Shown: positions 18,135-25,999 of the stretch, piece by piece
Position numbering within the stretch: position 1 is the first letter of the stretch
Layout: the number at the start of each line of letters is the position of its first letter
Assembly (NCBI GenBank): GCA_903897335.1
Contig: CAIUAY010000122.1
Coordinates: 1-43,819 of the forward strand
Reading direction: 5' to 3'
Length of the DNA: 43,819 bases
Origin: an uncultured Chromatium sp.
Lineage (GTDB): Bacteria > Pseudomonadota > Gammaproteobacteria > Chromatiales > Chromatiaceae
Program-made: the position numbers and the translations under genes
The notes under the pieces: generated by a model
What the model saw: only the letters and a program-made list of their open reading frames with translations
What the model was told of the DNA's origin: nothing
Databases searched by the model: none

Positions 18135-19727
18135 TCAACCGGCACAGATCAGCCGAAAGCAGCTCCCATGCGGTTCAACCGGCGCGTAGATCAGTCGCAT
18201 CCCGTTACTCTCGGCGAGTTCGCGGGCGATATAGAGACCTAGTCCGGTGCCTCGGCTGGTCGTCGTGAAGAATGGATTGAAGATGTTGCTGGCGGCGTCT
18301 GGCTTAATCCCCGGCCCGGCGTCGATCACTTCGATCAGCGTCTGACGCAGGCCAGGGTCGCACTCGATCCGCAGCAGGAGATGGGGCGCCTGTTTTTCCT
18401 CATGACCATGAATCAGTGCGTTCTCGCAGAGATTAGCAAGAATCTGGTGTAGATGACGAGGATCGGCTTCGAGGATGACCCCCTCCGCCGCGCCGCTGTG
18501 CTGGAGCGTGTCCGCATCCAGCTCGTGACGTTCGCGGAACTCACTGATGAACTCGGCCAGCCACTCGGCCAGCACGATCTGCGAGGGCTGGCGCTGATGA
18601 CGCCGCGACAGTTGCAGGACGCTGTGAACGATCTCTTCGATCCGTGCGCTATTGCGCCGGACAATCTCCAGCAGATGCCGGTCATCCTCGTTCAGTTCAG
18701 GATTTTCGGCCAGTAACTGACCTGCATGGGCGATGGCGCTTAAAGGATTACGGATGTTATGCGCAATGCTCGCGGTCAGCGTGCCAAGCGAAGCCAGGCT
18801 GATCTGCTGTGCCTCGCGGGCAAGCTCCTGATTGTCACGCAGATACAGGATCACGCCGCTCGCTGGAGAGTCGCCGAGCAGCTTGCGCGAGGCGCGAATC
18901 TGGCGTGAGCCGATCTCAACGAGCTGACCTGCGTCCAGGTCTGGCGGATTCGCAAACCAGCGATGCAATCCAGGCGAGAGTTCAACCAGTGCCGCGCCAA
19001 CCCGGAACGTCTTGAGACCGAGCAGATCAAGTGCCGCCTGATTGAGCAGGCGCAGACGGCGTTCGCCATCCACGACCAGGATGCCGGTGCCGATGCTATG
19101 AATGATGAAGGCGTTGAGCTTGAACAGATCGTCGATATCAACCTTGCGCCGTGCCGCCAGCGCTTCCGCCGACCGTACCCGCCGATACAGCACATGCGAC
19201 ATCAGTGCGACGCTGAAAAACAGCAGACCCAGCAGACCGGCCTGAGTGAAGGAGGTCACGGTAGGGACATCGAGCATGGCCGAATAGCTTTGCTGGGCGA
19301 TGACCGCCAGCGAAGCGAACGCGGCAAACAGCAACGACAGCCGCCCTTCCATCATGAGTGCCGCTGCGGCGACTGTTACCGCCAGCAAGATGCCCAGTCC
19401 GCTGGCGATGCCACCCGCGACGTGCATCAGGAGCGTGTAGACCAGGATATCGCAGAAGATCGCCATCTGAACCTGCTGCTCGCGCGCGGGCCAGCGATAG
19501 ACCAGCCCCAGTCCCGCCAGCAGGATCAGGAGCGCGTCACTGATCAGGATATACCAGGCAAAACGAGTATTGAGTCCGGCCAGCGCCGGATTGATGACCG
19601 ATGGTGAAAAGACCAGCATCAACCCGGCGAGGGTCAAGAGCCGGAATAGAAACAGCCAGCGTAGCGCATCCCAGGTGGGATAACGCCCCTGCGCGTCGTC
19701 ATGGCCTGCCGCAGTGATTTGCGTCAT
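18135..19727 (-). CDS. PilS-like membrane sensor histidine kinase
   Basis: A 530-residue kinase. About six transmembrane helices occupy residues 25-185, then comes a PAS domain (about 205-300). HisKA has the H-box SIAHNIRNPLSAIAHAGQLL, and an HATPase domain follows with NLCENALIHG, DAGPGIK and GTGLGLYIA. This layout and the H-box are typical of PilS, the kinase that with PilR controls type IV pilin through sigma-54. Normally pilR is adjacent; here no response regulator is next to it. Divergent DsbA-like and convergent PEP-CTERM genes flank it instead. AGGAA six bases before ATG 19727 supports the start. Orphan PilS paralogue is the safest name. Confidence 0.8.
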   Translation of the reverse strand: MTQITAAGHDDAQGRYPTWDALRWLFLFRLLTLAGLMLVFSPSVINPALAGLNTRFAWYILISDALLILLAGLGLVYRWPAREQQVQMAIFCDILVYTLLMHVAGGIASGLGILLAVTVAAAALMMEGRLSLLFAAFASLAVIAQQSYSAMLDVPTVTSFTQAGLLGLLFFSVALMSHVLYRRVRSAEALAARRKVDIDDLFKLNAFIIHSIGTGILVVDGERRLRLLNQAALDLLGLKTFRVGAALVELSPGLHRWFANPPDLDAGQLVEIGSRQIRASRKLLGDSPASGVILYLRDNQELAREAQQISLASLGTLTASIAHNIRNPLSAIAHAGQLLAENPELNEDDRHLLEIVRRNSARIEEIVHSVLQLSRRHQRQPSQIVLAEWLAEFISEFRERHELDADTLQHSGAAEGVILEADPRHLHQILANLCENALIHGHEEKQAPHLLLRIECDPGLRQTLIEVIDAGPGIKPDAASNIFNPFFTTTSRGTGLGLYIARELAESNGMRLIYAPVEPHGSCFRLICAG

Positions 19728-19822
19728 TGATGGTTCCTGTTGCTAGACCATTTTCATGACAAAAAACAATCCGACGTATACTCGTGGCCTGGTTAAAACT
19801 GATTCTATCTGGGAGATTCCCG

Positions 19823-20479
19823 ATGCTTATAAGCCGCCGCCGTTTCAATGGTTATCTGTTTGGCGTTCTTGGGGGGGTTGTGACTGCATCCATCGTCACG
19901 CCTACGTTTGCGGATCTGGTTGAAGGCAATGACTGGCGTCGTATCGACCCCCCTCAGCCGAGCGATACATCCGAAAAAATTGAGGTGATTGAATTCTTCG
20001 CCTATGGCTGTCCACATTGCAGCGACCTTAATTCCTTCATCACGCCCTGGTCGCAAAAACTACCAGCGGACGTTGCTTTTCGCCGTGTGCCCGTCACCTT
20101 TGGTCATGCTGCCTGGGGAAGCCTGGCGCAGCTTTATTATGCACTGGAGAGCATGGGAGAACTGGGGCGGCTTGATCAGGCAGTCTTCGATGCGCTTCAC
20201 AAGCAACATGTCAGCCTCTTTACGAAATCCGCCATCATGGACTGGGTTGGCGAGCATGGCGTGGATGCACAAGCCTTCGCAGCGGTCTTTGATTCATTCG
20301 ATGTCCAGACGAAACTGAACCGCAGTAATTATCTGGTGAGTCACTATCAGATTGAAGCGGTTCCGACCATTGCCATTGCCGGGCGCTATGTCGTGTTGGG
20401 ACGTGCAGCGAAGGGCTTCCCAGAACTTCTGGTTATTGCTGACGAATTGATTGCCAAGGCGCGTCACGATAATGGATAA
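19823..20479 (+). CDS. dsbA: Thiol:disulfide interchange protein, DsbA family, with Tat-like signal
   Basis: A 218-residue periplasmic thiol oxidase. The thioredoxin-fold active site is Cys63-Pro-His-Cys66 in YGCPHC, and the cis-proline loop is in AVPTIAI. ATG at 19823 is chosen over the frame start at 19784 because GGGAG lies just upstream. The N-terminus SRRRFNGYLFGVLGG fits a twin-arginine signal (S-R-R-x-F), unusual for DsbA, which is normally Sec/SRP-exported. Family role: introduces disulfides into exported proteins and is re-oxidised by DsbB, which is not in the window. It is transcribed divergently from the PilS-like kinase. Confidence 0.9.
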   Translation: MLISRRRFNGYLFGVLGGVVTASIVTPTFADLVEGNDWRRIDPPQPSDTSEKIEVIEFFAYGCPHCSDLNSFITPWSQKLPADVAFRRVPVTFGHAAWGSLAQLYYALESMGELGRLDQAVFDALHKQHVSLFTKSAIMDWVGEHGVDAQAFAAVFDSFDVQTKLNRSNYLVSHYQIEAVPTIAIAGRYVVLGRAAKGFPELLVIADELIAKARHDNG

Positions 20480-20488
20480 GCTATCCTT

Positions 20489-20797
20489 ATGACCGCCTGG
20501 GTGACACCAGTTGGCAGTGACGCCGGGATTGATGGCGTCGCCAAGGACGGCCAGCGCGTCATCTTGGTGCAATGCAAACGGTACGCGGTGGACAACTCGG
20601 TCGGACGGCCAGCGATCCAGCAATTCAAAGGCGTCATTGAGGAGAATGCAGCGGACTTAGGCGTATTTGTGACCACGAGCGCCTTCACGGCACAGGCGCG
20701 GGAAAGCGCAGCCAAGAACGATTGCATCCTACTGGTGGATGGTGTGCGCCTGGGGCGTTGGCATCGTGATGGGTTTTCGCTGATGGCCGAGGATTGA
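20489..20797 (+). pseudogene. Mrr-like restriction endonuclease, C-terminal fragment
   Basis: 102 residues matching only the PD-(D/E)xK nuclease core of Mrr-type enzymes: GSDAGIDG supplies the catalytic Asp, LVQCKRY the Q-x-K, and GVFVTTSAFTAQA follows. Full-length Mrr proteins have about 150-200 more residues at the N-terminus (DNA-binding wing), missing here. The frame begins 9 bases after the dsbA stop, with no clear ribosome-binding site. It may be a decayed remnant, or a minimal nuclease-fold protein read from the dsbA transcript. Confidence 0.65.
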
Positions 20798-20860
20798 CAC
20801 ACCCGCTGTCTCGTGTGGTTTGCTTGCGCAAAGCGCTTGAGCGTCACCCGCCCCACGCCA

Positions 20861-20892
20861 ACCCCGCGCCCTCCCGGTCGCGGGGTTTTTTT
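20861..20892 (+). terminator. Rho-independent terminator
   Basis: ACCCCGCG (20861-20868) pairs with CGCGGGGT (20879-20886), followed by a run of T to 20892. It would end transcripts of dsbA and the Mrr fragment. Confidence 0.8.
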
Positions 20893-20912
20893 AACGCCTG
20901 GACATGGGCTAT

Positions 20913-20947
20913 CCCTCACCCCAACCCCTCTCCCAGAGGAAGCGGGG
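20913..20947. repeat. GC-rich repeat, left arm
   Basis: A CCCTCACCCC-AACCCCTCTCCC-type sequence, a dispersed low-complexity repeat common in proteobacterial genomes. It forms an inverted pair with 21449-21482, together bracketing the gpG gene. Confidence 0.6.
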
Positions 20948-20989
20948 CGTCACGCGGCGGGTTTTGCACGTCATTTGGCACGGATCGCC

Positions 20990-21448
20990 TCACGCCGATC
21001 CCAGATAGTCGGTGAAAATATCCAGAATAGTCGTCCGATCCGTCGCCGACAGACCCAGAAACTGACGGGCTGGAATGTCGCCCCATAACTGCGGATGCTG
21101 CGCTGTGGTGCCGCCGAACTGCTGCATCGCGGCATAGACCCGGTTCGAGCCAACCGCCACGCCCTGCCGATCCGCCGTCAGTTGATAGCGGATGGTGTCA
21201 CTGAGCAAGCCGGAGTCAGTCAGGATCTGGCGGCTGGTTTTGCGCGCCAGCGTCACCGGCGAGTTAGGCGCCCAGTGTGTGCCATCGGGCGCGGTCTCGG
21301 TCGCAAAGCGCCGTTGGGTCGATTGCTGAAGCACCTCGCCCACTTCGCGCAGCGCGTCGGTCGGGTGCTGGACACGCGCCAACAGCCGCTCCAACTGGGC
21401 ACGCACGGCGGCATCGTCAACGGTGATGGTGATGCGCGCGCCGCTCAT
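20990..21448 (-). CDS. Phage virion morphogenesis protein (Mu gpG-like, tail completion family)
   Basis: A 152-residue protein of the phage virion morphogenesis family (Mu gpG / P2 gpS type). Supporting segments are TRRF-like STQRRFATETAPDGTHWAPNSP, RQILTDSGLLSDTIRY, YAAMQQFGGTTA and IPARQFLGLS, all typical of the family in the same order. It is full length for the family. Its ATG overlaps the stop of the small Cys-rich frame upstream (ATGA). It is part of a small Mu-like prophage remnant; no other tail or integration genes are nearby, so it is probably not functional as a phage. Confidence 0.88.
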   Translation of the reverse strand: MSGARITITVDDAAVRAQLERLLARVQHPTDALREVGEVLQQSTQRRFATETAPDGTHWAPNSPVTLARKTSRQILTDSGLLSDTIRYQLTADRQGVAVGSNRVYAAMQQFGGTTAQHPQLWGDIPARQFLGLSATDRTTILDIFTDYLGSA

Positions 21449-21615
21449 CCCCTCGCCCTCTGGGAGAAGGGCTGGGGTGATGGCGCAGGCGAGGCCATGC
21501 GACGAATGCAGCCGGGTTGCCCGTAGTGCGCCTCACGAGCACAGCGCGGCGCACCCGTATCCGAACAGATCAGCTCGCGGCAGCCGTGGCAGGGGTCGGT
21601 GTCGGGGATGGTCAT
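21445..21615 (-). CDS. Small Cys-rich protein (putative zinc ribbon)
   Basis: A 56-residue frame between the gpF and gpG remnants. The N-terminal half has five Cys: CHGC, then LICS, PRCA and PGCI, suggesting metal binding. The C-terminal half (SPAPSPQPFSQRARG) is encoded by a copy of the GC-rich dispersed repeat, so the original C-terminus has probably been replaced. The stop overlaps the gpG start as ATGA. The ribosome-binding site is weak. No family recognised. Confidence 0.4.
   Translation of the reverse strand: MTIPDTDPCHGCRELICSDTGAPRCAREAHYGQPGCIRRMASPAPSPQPFSQRARG
21449..21482. repeat. GC-rich repeat, right arm (inverted copy)
   Basis: The reverse complement reads CATCACCCCAGCCCTTCTCC..., matching the 20913-20947 arm in inverted orientation. 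It sits exactly at the junction of the small Cys-rich frame and gpG. Confidence 0.55.
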
Positions 21616-21637
21616 GTGCTACGCTCTAATGGTGTCA

Positions 21638-21744
21638 GGCAGTCGGTGCATGGACGTGGAAACAGGAAGGCGGCTTCTTGCCGTCGCTTATGTGGGTTCG
21701 ATCCCCACCCGACTGCCGGATACCTCGACCGGTATCCATTTTTT
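21638..21744 (+). ncRNA. Candidate structured RNA with tRNA-like T-arm and terminator-like hairpin
   Basis: A perfect 9-bp closing stem joins GGCAGTCGG (21638-21646) and CCGACTGCC (21709-21717). Inside it are a hairpin AGGAAG-GCGG-CTTCTT (one GU pair) and a perfect T-arm-like hairpin GTGGG-TTCGATC-CCCAC (21692-21708). Directly after it, GGATACC-TCGACC-GGTATCC (21718-21737) is followed by six T (21739-21744). The T-arm and 77-base length recall a tRNA, but the D-arm is poor and the anticodon arm competes with the other hairpin. It overlaps the 3' end of the gpF-like gene on the opposite strand, where the T run is also codons for Lys-Lys. So it may be partly coincidental. Confidence 0.35.
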
Positions 21745-22422
21745 CCCCTTCACATCCGCCGCAATCGCGGCAGCGTCTACCCGGAACGCGGTCACTAACT
21801 GGTTGACCCCGCCAATGCGTCGGGTACGCTTTGGCGCAAGCTCGACGACAGCCTTGCTTGGTCCAAGGCTTTCGGAGACAAAGACCAGGTTCCCTGTGGT
21901 CGTGTCATAGTAAATCGCTCCAGGGTGATCGATCAGCGCCGGTAATGATCGCCATTCGTCCTGCGTCAACCCGTTTTGATCGGCGTCATGTCGGAGCTGC
22001 TTCACGCATCTTGGTAACTCGTCAAACACGGCAACCTCTGCCGAGATCGGGGGCGGATACCCCGACGTGGCCAGCCAATCCAGCGTTGGCGTGGACACAG
22101 CACCAACCACGAACGACCGTCCACGCGGATGGTCGTCTGCCAGCCACTCATCCAGCGTCTTCCACCAGGCCAGTTCGCGCTCCAGGTTGACCGCGCCCTT
22201 GAGCAGCTCCCACATCGCCGCGCCAAGCGGCGCATCCAGTTTGAACAGCTTCTGGTCGATCAGGTCGCGCAGAGGCGTGGCGGCATTCGCCCCCGGCGCA
22301 TAGCCCCAACCCTGATCAATGCCGGTCAGATCATCGGGTGCGGTGGGGCGGGTCAGGGTCTTGGGGTCGATGCCCTCGCGTTGCGCCAGGCTTCCGGCTT
22401 TTTCACGCGCGATCCGGCTCAC
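21688..22422 (-). pseudogene. Phage head morphogenesis protein (Mu gpF-like), C-terminal part
   Basis: 244 residues matching the C-terminal half of Mu gpF-type minor head proteins: the family signature TGIDQGWGYAPGAN near residue 34, then a C-terminal domain (about 105-235) with VSTPTLDWLA, HPGAIYYDTTTGNLVFVSES and a Lys/Arg-rich segment. That second domain resembles the nuclease-like domains fused to phage head proteins, but I cannot name it firmly. The N-terminal half is missing: the frame opens with GTG at 22422, and 22423-22609 only shows out-of-frame traces. The last residues (GSRVGIEPT) are encoded antisense to the T-arm-like hairpin. Confidence 0.7.
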
Positions 22423-22609
22423 GTCATCCGCGATGCCGCATGAGCTGCAAATGCGGGCGGTACATGGCGAACAGACGCGTTGTCAGGATCACGCGCACTC
22501 CGAGGGGGGATCGATGGTTCCACTCGGCTCCAAAACGCATCCATTACCGCCCACGATTTGGCTTTCATGTCGCGTTCTCCAACAGATCGAAAGCCGCATG
22601 ATCGGCTAT

Positions 22610-22909
22610 TTACAGATCAAGCTCTAACTCGCGAGCCAGGTCAATACCAACGCAGTCGCTCAGCGCTCGGCTGTCGTAGAGGGCGTCCTCGTCCGCCAAG
22701 GCGTCCCACTGTGGCGCGAAAGACTTTCGCAACATCCGCTCCAAACCAACCGCTGGACGCCCGCGCCGCCCCGCGGCAAGTGGAAAATCGTGCGATGCTA
22801 ACGTCTCCAGCCGCGCCGTCCACGGCACGACGCGCACCATCTCGGCCAGAAACCGCTCTCGGCGGGTGATCGTGTTCTTGGGAGCGCACTCGGACTGGGG
22901 GCAAGACGG
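22610..22909 (-). pseudogene. IS5-family transposase, N-terminal fragment
   Basis: An open frame of 100 codons reads TRRERFLAEMVRVVPW, then GRPAVGLERMLRKSF, EDALYDSRALSDCVGIDL. These are the ordered N-terminal motifs of IS5-family transposases. It has no ATG before FLAEM in frame (a TAA sits at 22910-22912). It stops at 22610, before the catalytic DDE domain. A dead fragment; downstream sequence switches to phage-derived DNA. Confidence 0.8.
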
Positions 22910-22956
22910 TTAGTTCATCGTTCGGGGCGTCGGCGGTAACGCATTGATCAGGATTT

Positions 22957-23047
22957 GGTAGTGCCCAGCCTATATGATGTCGAAGAATTTTATGATTTTA
23001 AATCAACGCTTTCATAGATTAATCGTCATATAGATTGGGGCACTACC
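22957..23047. repeat. MITE-like 91-bp element with 23/24-bp terminal inverted repeats
   Basis: The left arm begins GGTAGTGCCCAGCCTATATG and the right arm, reverse complemented, begins GGTAGTGCCCCAATCTATAT; the arms match with few differences. The 44-base interior (22980-23023) is AT-rich and non-coding. No convincing flanking target duplication was found. It ends 37 bases before dusB, so it may supply or disturb its promoter. The end sequence GGTA-TG-CCC-A vaguely recalls IS1-family ends, but the family is not established. Confidence 0.6.
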
Positions 23048-23084
23048 GAACCGTAAACCGCGCACAGGACGCAAAACATTTCAG

Positions 23085-24113
23085 ATGACACCACAGCCCC
23101 CTACCCGGCCATTCGCCATCGGTCCTTACCCGCTTGCCAACAACCTGATCCTGGCGCCTATGGCCGGAATCACCGACCGCCCATTTCGCACACTCTGCCG
23201 GGAGTTCGGCGCGGGGCTGGCGGTCGCTGAGATGGTCGCCGCCAACACCGCGCTTTGGGGTAGCCGGAAATCACTGCGCCGACTCGATTACAGCGGCGAA
23301 TCCGAGCCTGTCGCGGCGCAGATCGTCGGCTCCGATCCGGTCGAAATGGCAGCGGCTGCAAGGCTCAATATTGAGCTTGGCGCTCACATCATCGATATCA
23401 ACATGGGCTGTCCGGCCAAAAAGGTCTGCAAGGTTGCCGCTGGTTCAGCGCTGCTGCGCGACGAGGCACTGGTCGGACGGATTCTTGATGCGGTGGTCGC
23501 TGCCGTGGACGCGCCGGTGACGCTCAAGATCCGTACCGGCTGGTCGCCCGAAACCCGCAATGCGCTCCAAATCGCCCGCATCGCCCGCGAATCCGGGATC
23601 GCGGCGCTCACGGTGCATGGACGTACCCGTGCCTGCCACTATGGCATCCCCGCTGAATACGCTACCATCCGCGCTATCCGCGAGACGGTCGGTATTCCTT
23701 TGATTGCCAACGGCGACATTGCCACTGCCGAACAGGCCAGACGCATTCTGGATGAGACTGGTGCCGATGCGCTCATGATCGGACGTGCAGCCCGAGGACG
23801 CCCCTGGATCTTCCGTGACATTGCCGCCGATCTAAAGGTGAATAAACCGGCAGGATTCCAGTCGCCATCCGCGACGCCTCCAGCAGACTGGATCAAGGAC
23901 ATCCTGACGGCACACCTCGAAGCGCTGTATCAGTTCTATGGAACACACGGAGTGCGTATCGCACGGAAACATATTGCCTGGTATTGTCGACACCTGCCCG
24001 GCGCATCAGTCTTTAAAGACGAGATCAATCGCATCGAAACCACGGCAGATCAACTATCCAGGGTGCTCGCGTTTTTTGACCAATGCCCCGACACGGAGAC
24101 TTCGACAGGATGA
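23085..24113 (+). CDS. dusB: tRNA-dihydrouridine synthase B
   Basis: A 342-residue flavoenzyme that reduces uridine in the tRNA D-loop. Signatures: LAPMAGITDRPFR at about residue 24, INMGCPAKKV (catalytic Cys in NMGCPAKK) at about 105, the KIRTGW segment, LTVHGRTR, IANGDI, and GRAARGRPWIF for FMN binding. The C-terminal helical domain follows. Its stop overlaps the fis start (ATGA), the gammaproteobacterial dusB-fis operon order. Confidence 0.96.
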   Translation: MTPQPPTRPFAIGPYPLANNLILAPMAGITDRPFRTLCREFGAGLAVAEMVAANTALWGSRKSLRRLDYSGESEPVAAQIVGSDPVEMAAAARLNIELGAHIIDINMGCPAKKVCKVAAGSALLRDEALVGRILDAVVAAVDAPVTLKIRTGWSPETRNALQIARIARESGIAALTVHGRTRACHYGIPAEYATIRAIRETVGIPLIANGDIATAEQARRILDETGADALMIGRAARGRPWIFRDIAADLKVNKPAGFQSPSATPPADWIKDILTAHLEALYQFYGTHGVRIARKHIAWYCRHLPGASVFKDEINRIETTADQLSRVLAFFDQCPDTETSTG

Positions 24114-24403
24114 AGACAGCGGCTGCGCCAGAACAGAATTCGGCAGGGTTGCAGGTCGTGGCGATGGATCGCGCTGATCCATTGAGTCAGTGCGTTCGCA
24201 ACGCCCTGTGGTTCGACATCGACAACATGGGAGATCATGACGTAACTGGTCTGTATGATCTGGTCATGGAAGAGATCGAGCGCCCGCTGTTCGAGACCGT
24301 TCTGAACCACGCCAACGGCAACCTGAGCCACGCATCCAGAATGCTCGGAATGACCCGCAGCACACTACGCAAGCGACTTGGCGACTATGGGATTGAACGC
24401 TGA
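24110..24403 (+). CDS. fis: DNA-binding protein Fis
   Basis: A 97-residue nucleoid protein. The C-terminal Fis/NtrC-type helix-turn-helix reads RPLFETVLNHANGNLSHASRMLGM followed by TRSTLRKRLGDYGI. ATG at 24110 overlaps the dusB stop by four bases; the frame extends back to 24083, but that start lies inside dusB. Family role: bends DNA and adjusts rRNA and growth-phase transcription. Expression depends on the dusB promoter, next to which the MITE-like repeat lies. Confidence 0.95.
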   Translation: MKTAAAPEQNSAGLQVVAMDRADPLSQCVRNALWFDIDNMGDHDVTGLYDLVMEEIERPLFETVLNHANGNLSHASRMLGMTRSTLRKRLGDYGIER

Positions 24404-24437
24404 CCGCTGTTTTATTAACCTCATCCTGGATTAACAG

Positions 24438-25997
24438 ATGCAACCCATTCACCGCGCACTGATCAGCGTTTCCGACAAGACCGGCCTGGTTGAATTTGCC
24501 CAGCGGCTTGCCGCCCGTGGCATCCAAATTCTCTCGACTGGCGGCACTGCCCGGCTGCTGGCCGAACAGCAGATCCCAGTCACCGAGGTTTCGGACTACA
24601 CCGGGTTCCCGGAGATGATGGATGGTCGCGTCAAAACGCTGCATCCGCGCATCCACGGCGGCATTCTGGGACGGCGTGGCGTTGATGAATCAGTCATGGC
24701 CGCGAATGCCATCGAGCCAATTGATCTGGTCGTGGTCAACCTGTATCCCTTTGAACAGACGGTGGCCAATCCTGACTGTGATCTGGCGACGGCCATCGAG
24801 ACTATCGACATCGGCGGCCCAACGCTGCTGCGTGCTGCCGCGAAGAATCATGCCAGCGTCACGGTGGTGGTCGATGCGGCTGATTATGCGCGGGTGCTGG
24901 TCGAACTTGAGGAGACCGGCGGCGTGAGCGATGCCACCCGCTTTGATCTGGCGGCCAAGGTGTTTGAGCACACTGCCCGCTATGATGGCGCGATTGCCAA
25001 CTATCTGGATGCGCGTGTGGCAACGGCGGCTAACAACGATTTTCCGTGTACCCTGAACCTGCAATTCAAGCGTCAGCAATCCATGCGTTATGGCGAAAAT
25101 CCGCATCAACAGGCGGCTTTTTATGTCGAGCATGATCTCACCGAGTCTGGCATCAGCACCGCCCGCCAGCTTCAGGGCAAGGAACTCTCCTATAACAACA
25201 TCGCCGATACCGATGCGGCGCTGGAATGCGTCAAGCAGTTTGACGAGGCTCCAGCCTGTGTCATCGTCAAACACGCTAATCCCTGTGGCGTCGCCTTTGG
25301 GACGAGCCTGCTGGAGGCGTATGACCGCGCTTATCAGACTGATCCTGAATCGGCGTTTGGAGGCATCATTGCCTTCAATGGCGAACTGGATGGCGCGACA
25401 GCGCAGACCATCGTCGAACGTCAATTCGTCGAGGTGATCATTGCGCCCCGCGTCTCGGAAGCCGCCCGTGCGGCAGTGGCTGTCAAGCAGAACGTGCGGC
25501 TGCTGGAATGTGGCGAGTGGAATGCTGAATCCATCCAGCGGCTCGACTTCAAGCGCGTCAACGGTGGTCTGCTAGTGCAGGATGCCGATCTGCGTCTGAC
25601 CGACGCGGTACGCACGGTGTCCAGTCGCACACCCACAAATCAGGAGCTGGATGATCTGCTGTTTGCCTGGCGCGTGGCCAAGTTCGTCAAATCCAATGCC
25701 ATCGTCTATGGACGCGACCGCCGCACCATCGGGGTCGGTGCCGGGCAGATGAGCCGGGTCAACTCGGCACGGATTGCACGAATCAAGGCCGAACAGGCGG
25801 GGCTGGCGGTGGCTGGGGCGGTGATGGCATCCGATGCCTTCTTCCCCTTTCGCGACGGGATCGATCAGGCGGCTGAAGCCGGGATCACGGCGGTGATCCA
25901 GCCCGGCGGTTCGATGCGTGACGAGGAGGTCATTGCTGCCGCCAATGATCACGGAATGGCGATGGTCTTCACTGGAATGCGCCATTTCAGACACTGA
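24438..25997 (+). CDS. purH: Bifunctional AICAR formyltransferase / IMP cyclohydrolase
   Basis: A 519-residue enzyme for the last two steps of IMP synthesis. The N-terminal MGS-like cyclohydrolase domain (1-about 190) has [12 protein letters not shown]-like [17 protein letters not shown] and [13 protein letters not shown]. The C-terminal transformylase domain has the catalytic KHANPCGVA and ends with [13 protein letters not shown] and [10 protein letters not shown], as usual. Length matches the family. It lies 34 bases after fis and 2 bases before the lpxA homologue, and shares the purine theme with purD. Confidence 0.97.
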   Translation: MQPIHRALISVSDKTGLVEFAQRLAARGIQILSTGGTARLLAEQQIPVTEVSDYTGFPEMMDGRVKTLHPRIHGGILGRRGVDESVMAANAIEPIDLVVVNLYPFEQTVANPDCDLATAIETIDIGGPTLLRAAAKNHASVTVVVDAADYARVLVELEETGGVSDATRFDLAAKVFEHTARYDGAIANYLDARVATAANNDFPCTLNLQFKRQQSMRYGENPHQQAAFYVEHDLTESGISTARQLQGKELSYNNIADTDAALECVKQFDEAPACVIVKHANPCGVAFGTSLLEAYDRAYQTDPESAFGGIIAFNGELDGATAQTIVERQFVEVIIAPRVSEAARAAVAVKQNVRLLECGEWNAESIQRLDFKRVNGGLLVQDADLRLTDAVRTVSSRTPTNQELDDLLFAWRVAKFVKSNAIVYGRDRRTIGVGAGQMSRVNSARIARIKAEQAGLAVAGAVMASDAFFPFRDGIDQAAEAGITAVIQPGGSMRDEEVIAAANDHGMAMVFTGMRHFRH

Positions 25998-25999
25998 TC

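Noticed and set aside
21640-21716. Functional tRNA with a UCU anticodon
   Set aside because: The T-arm and acceptor pair well, but the D-arm has a mismatch, the base after the anticodon is T instead of a purine, and a better alternative hairpin uses the same bases. It is kept only as a structured-RNA candidate.
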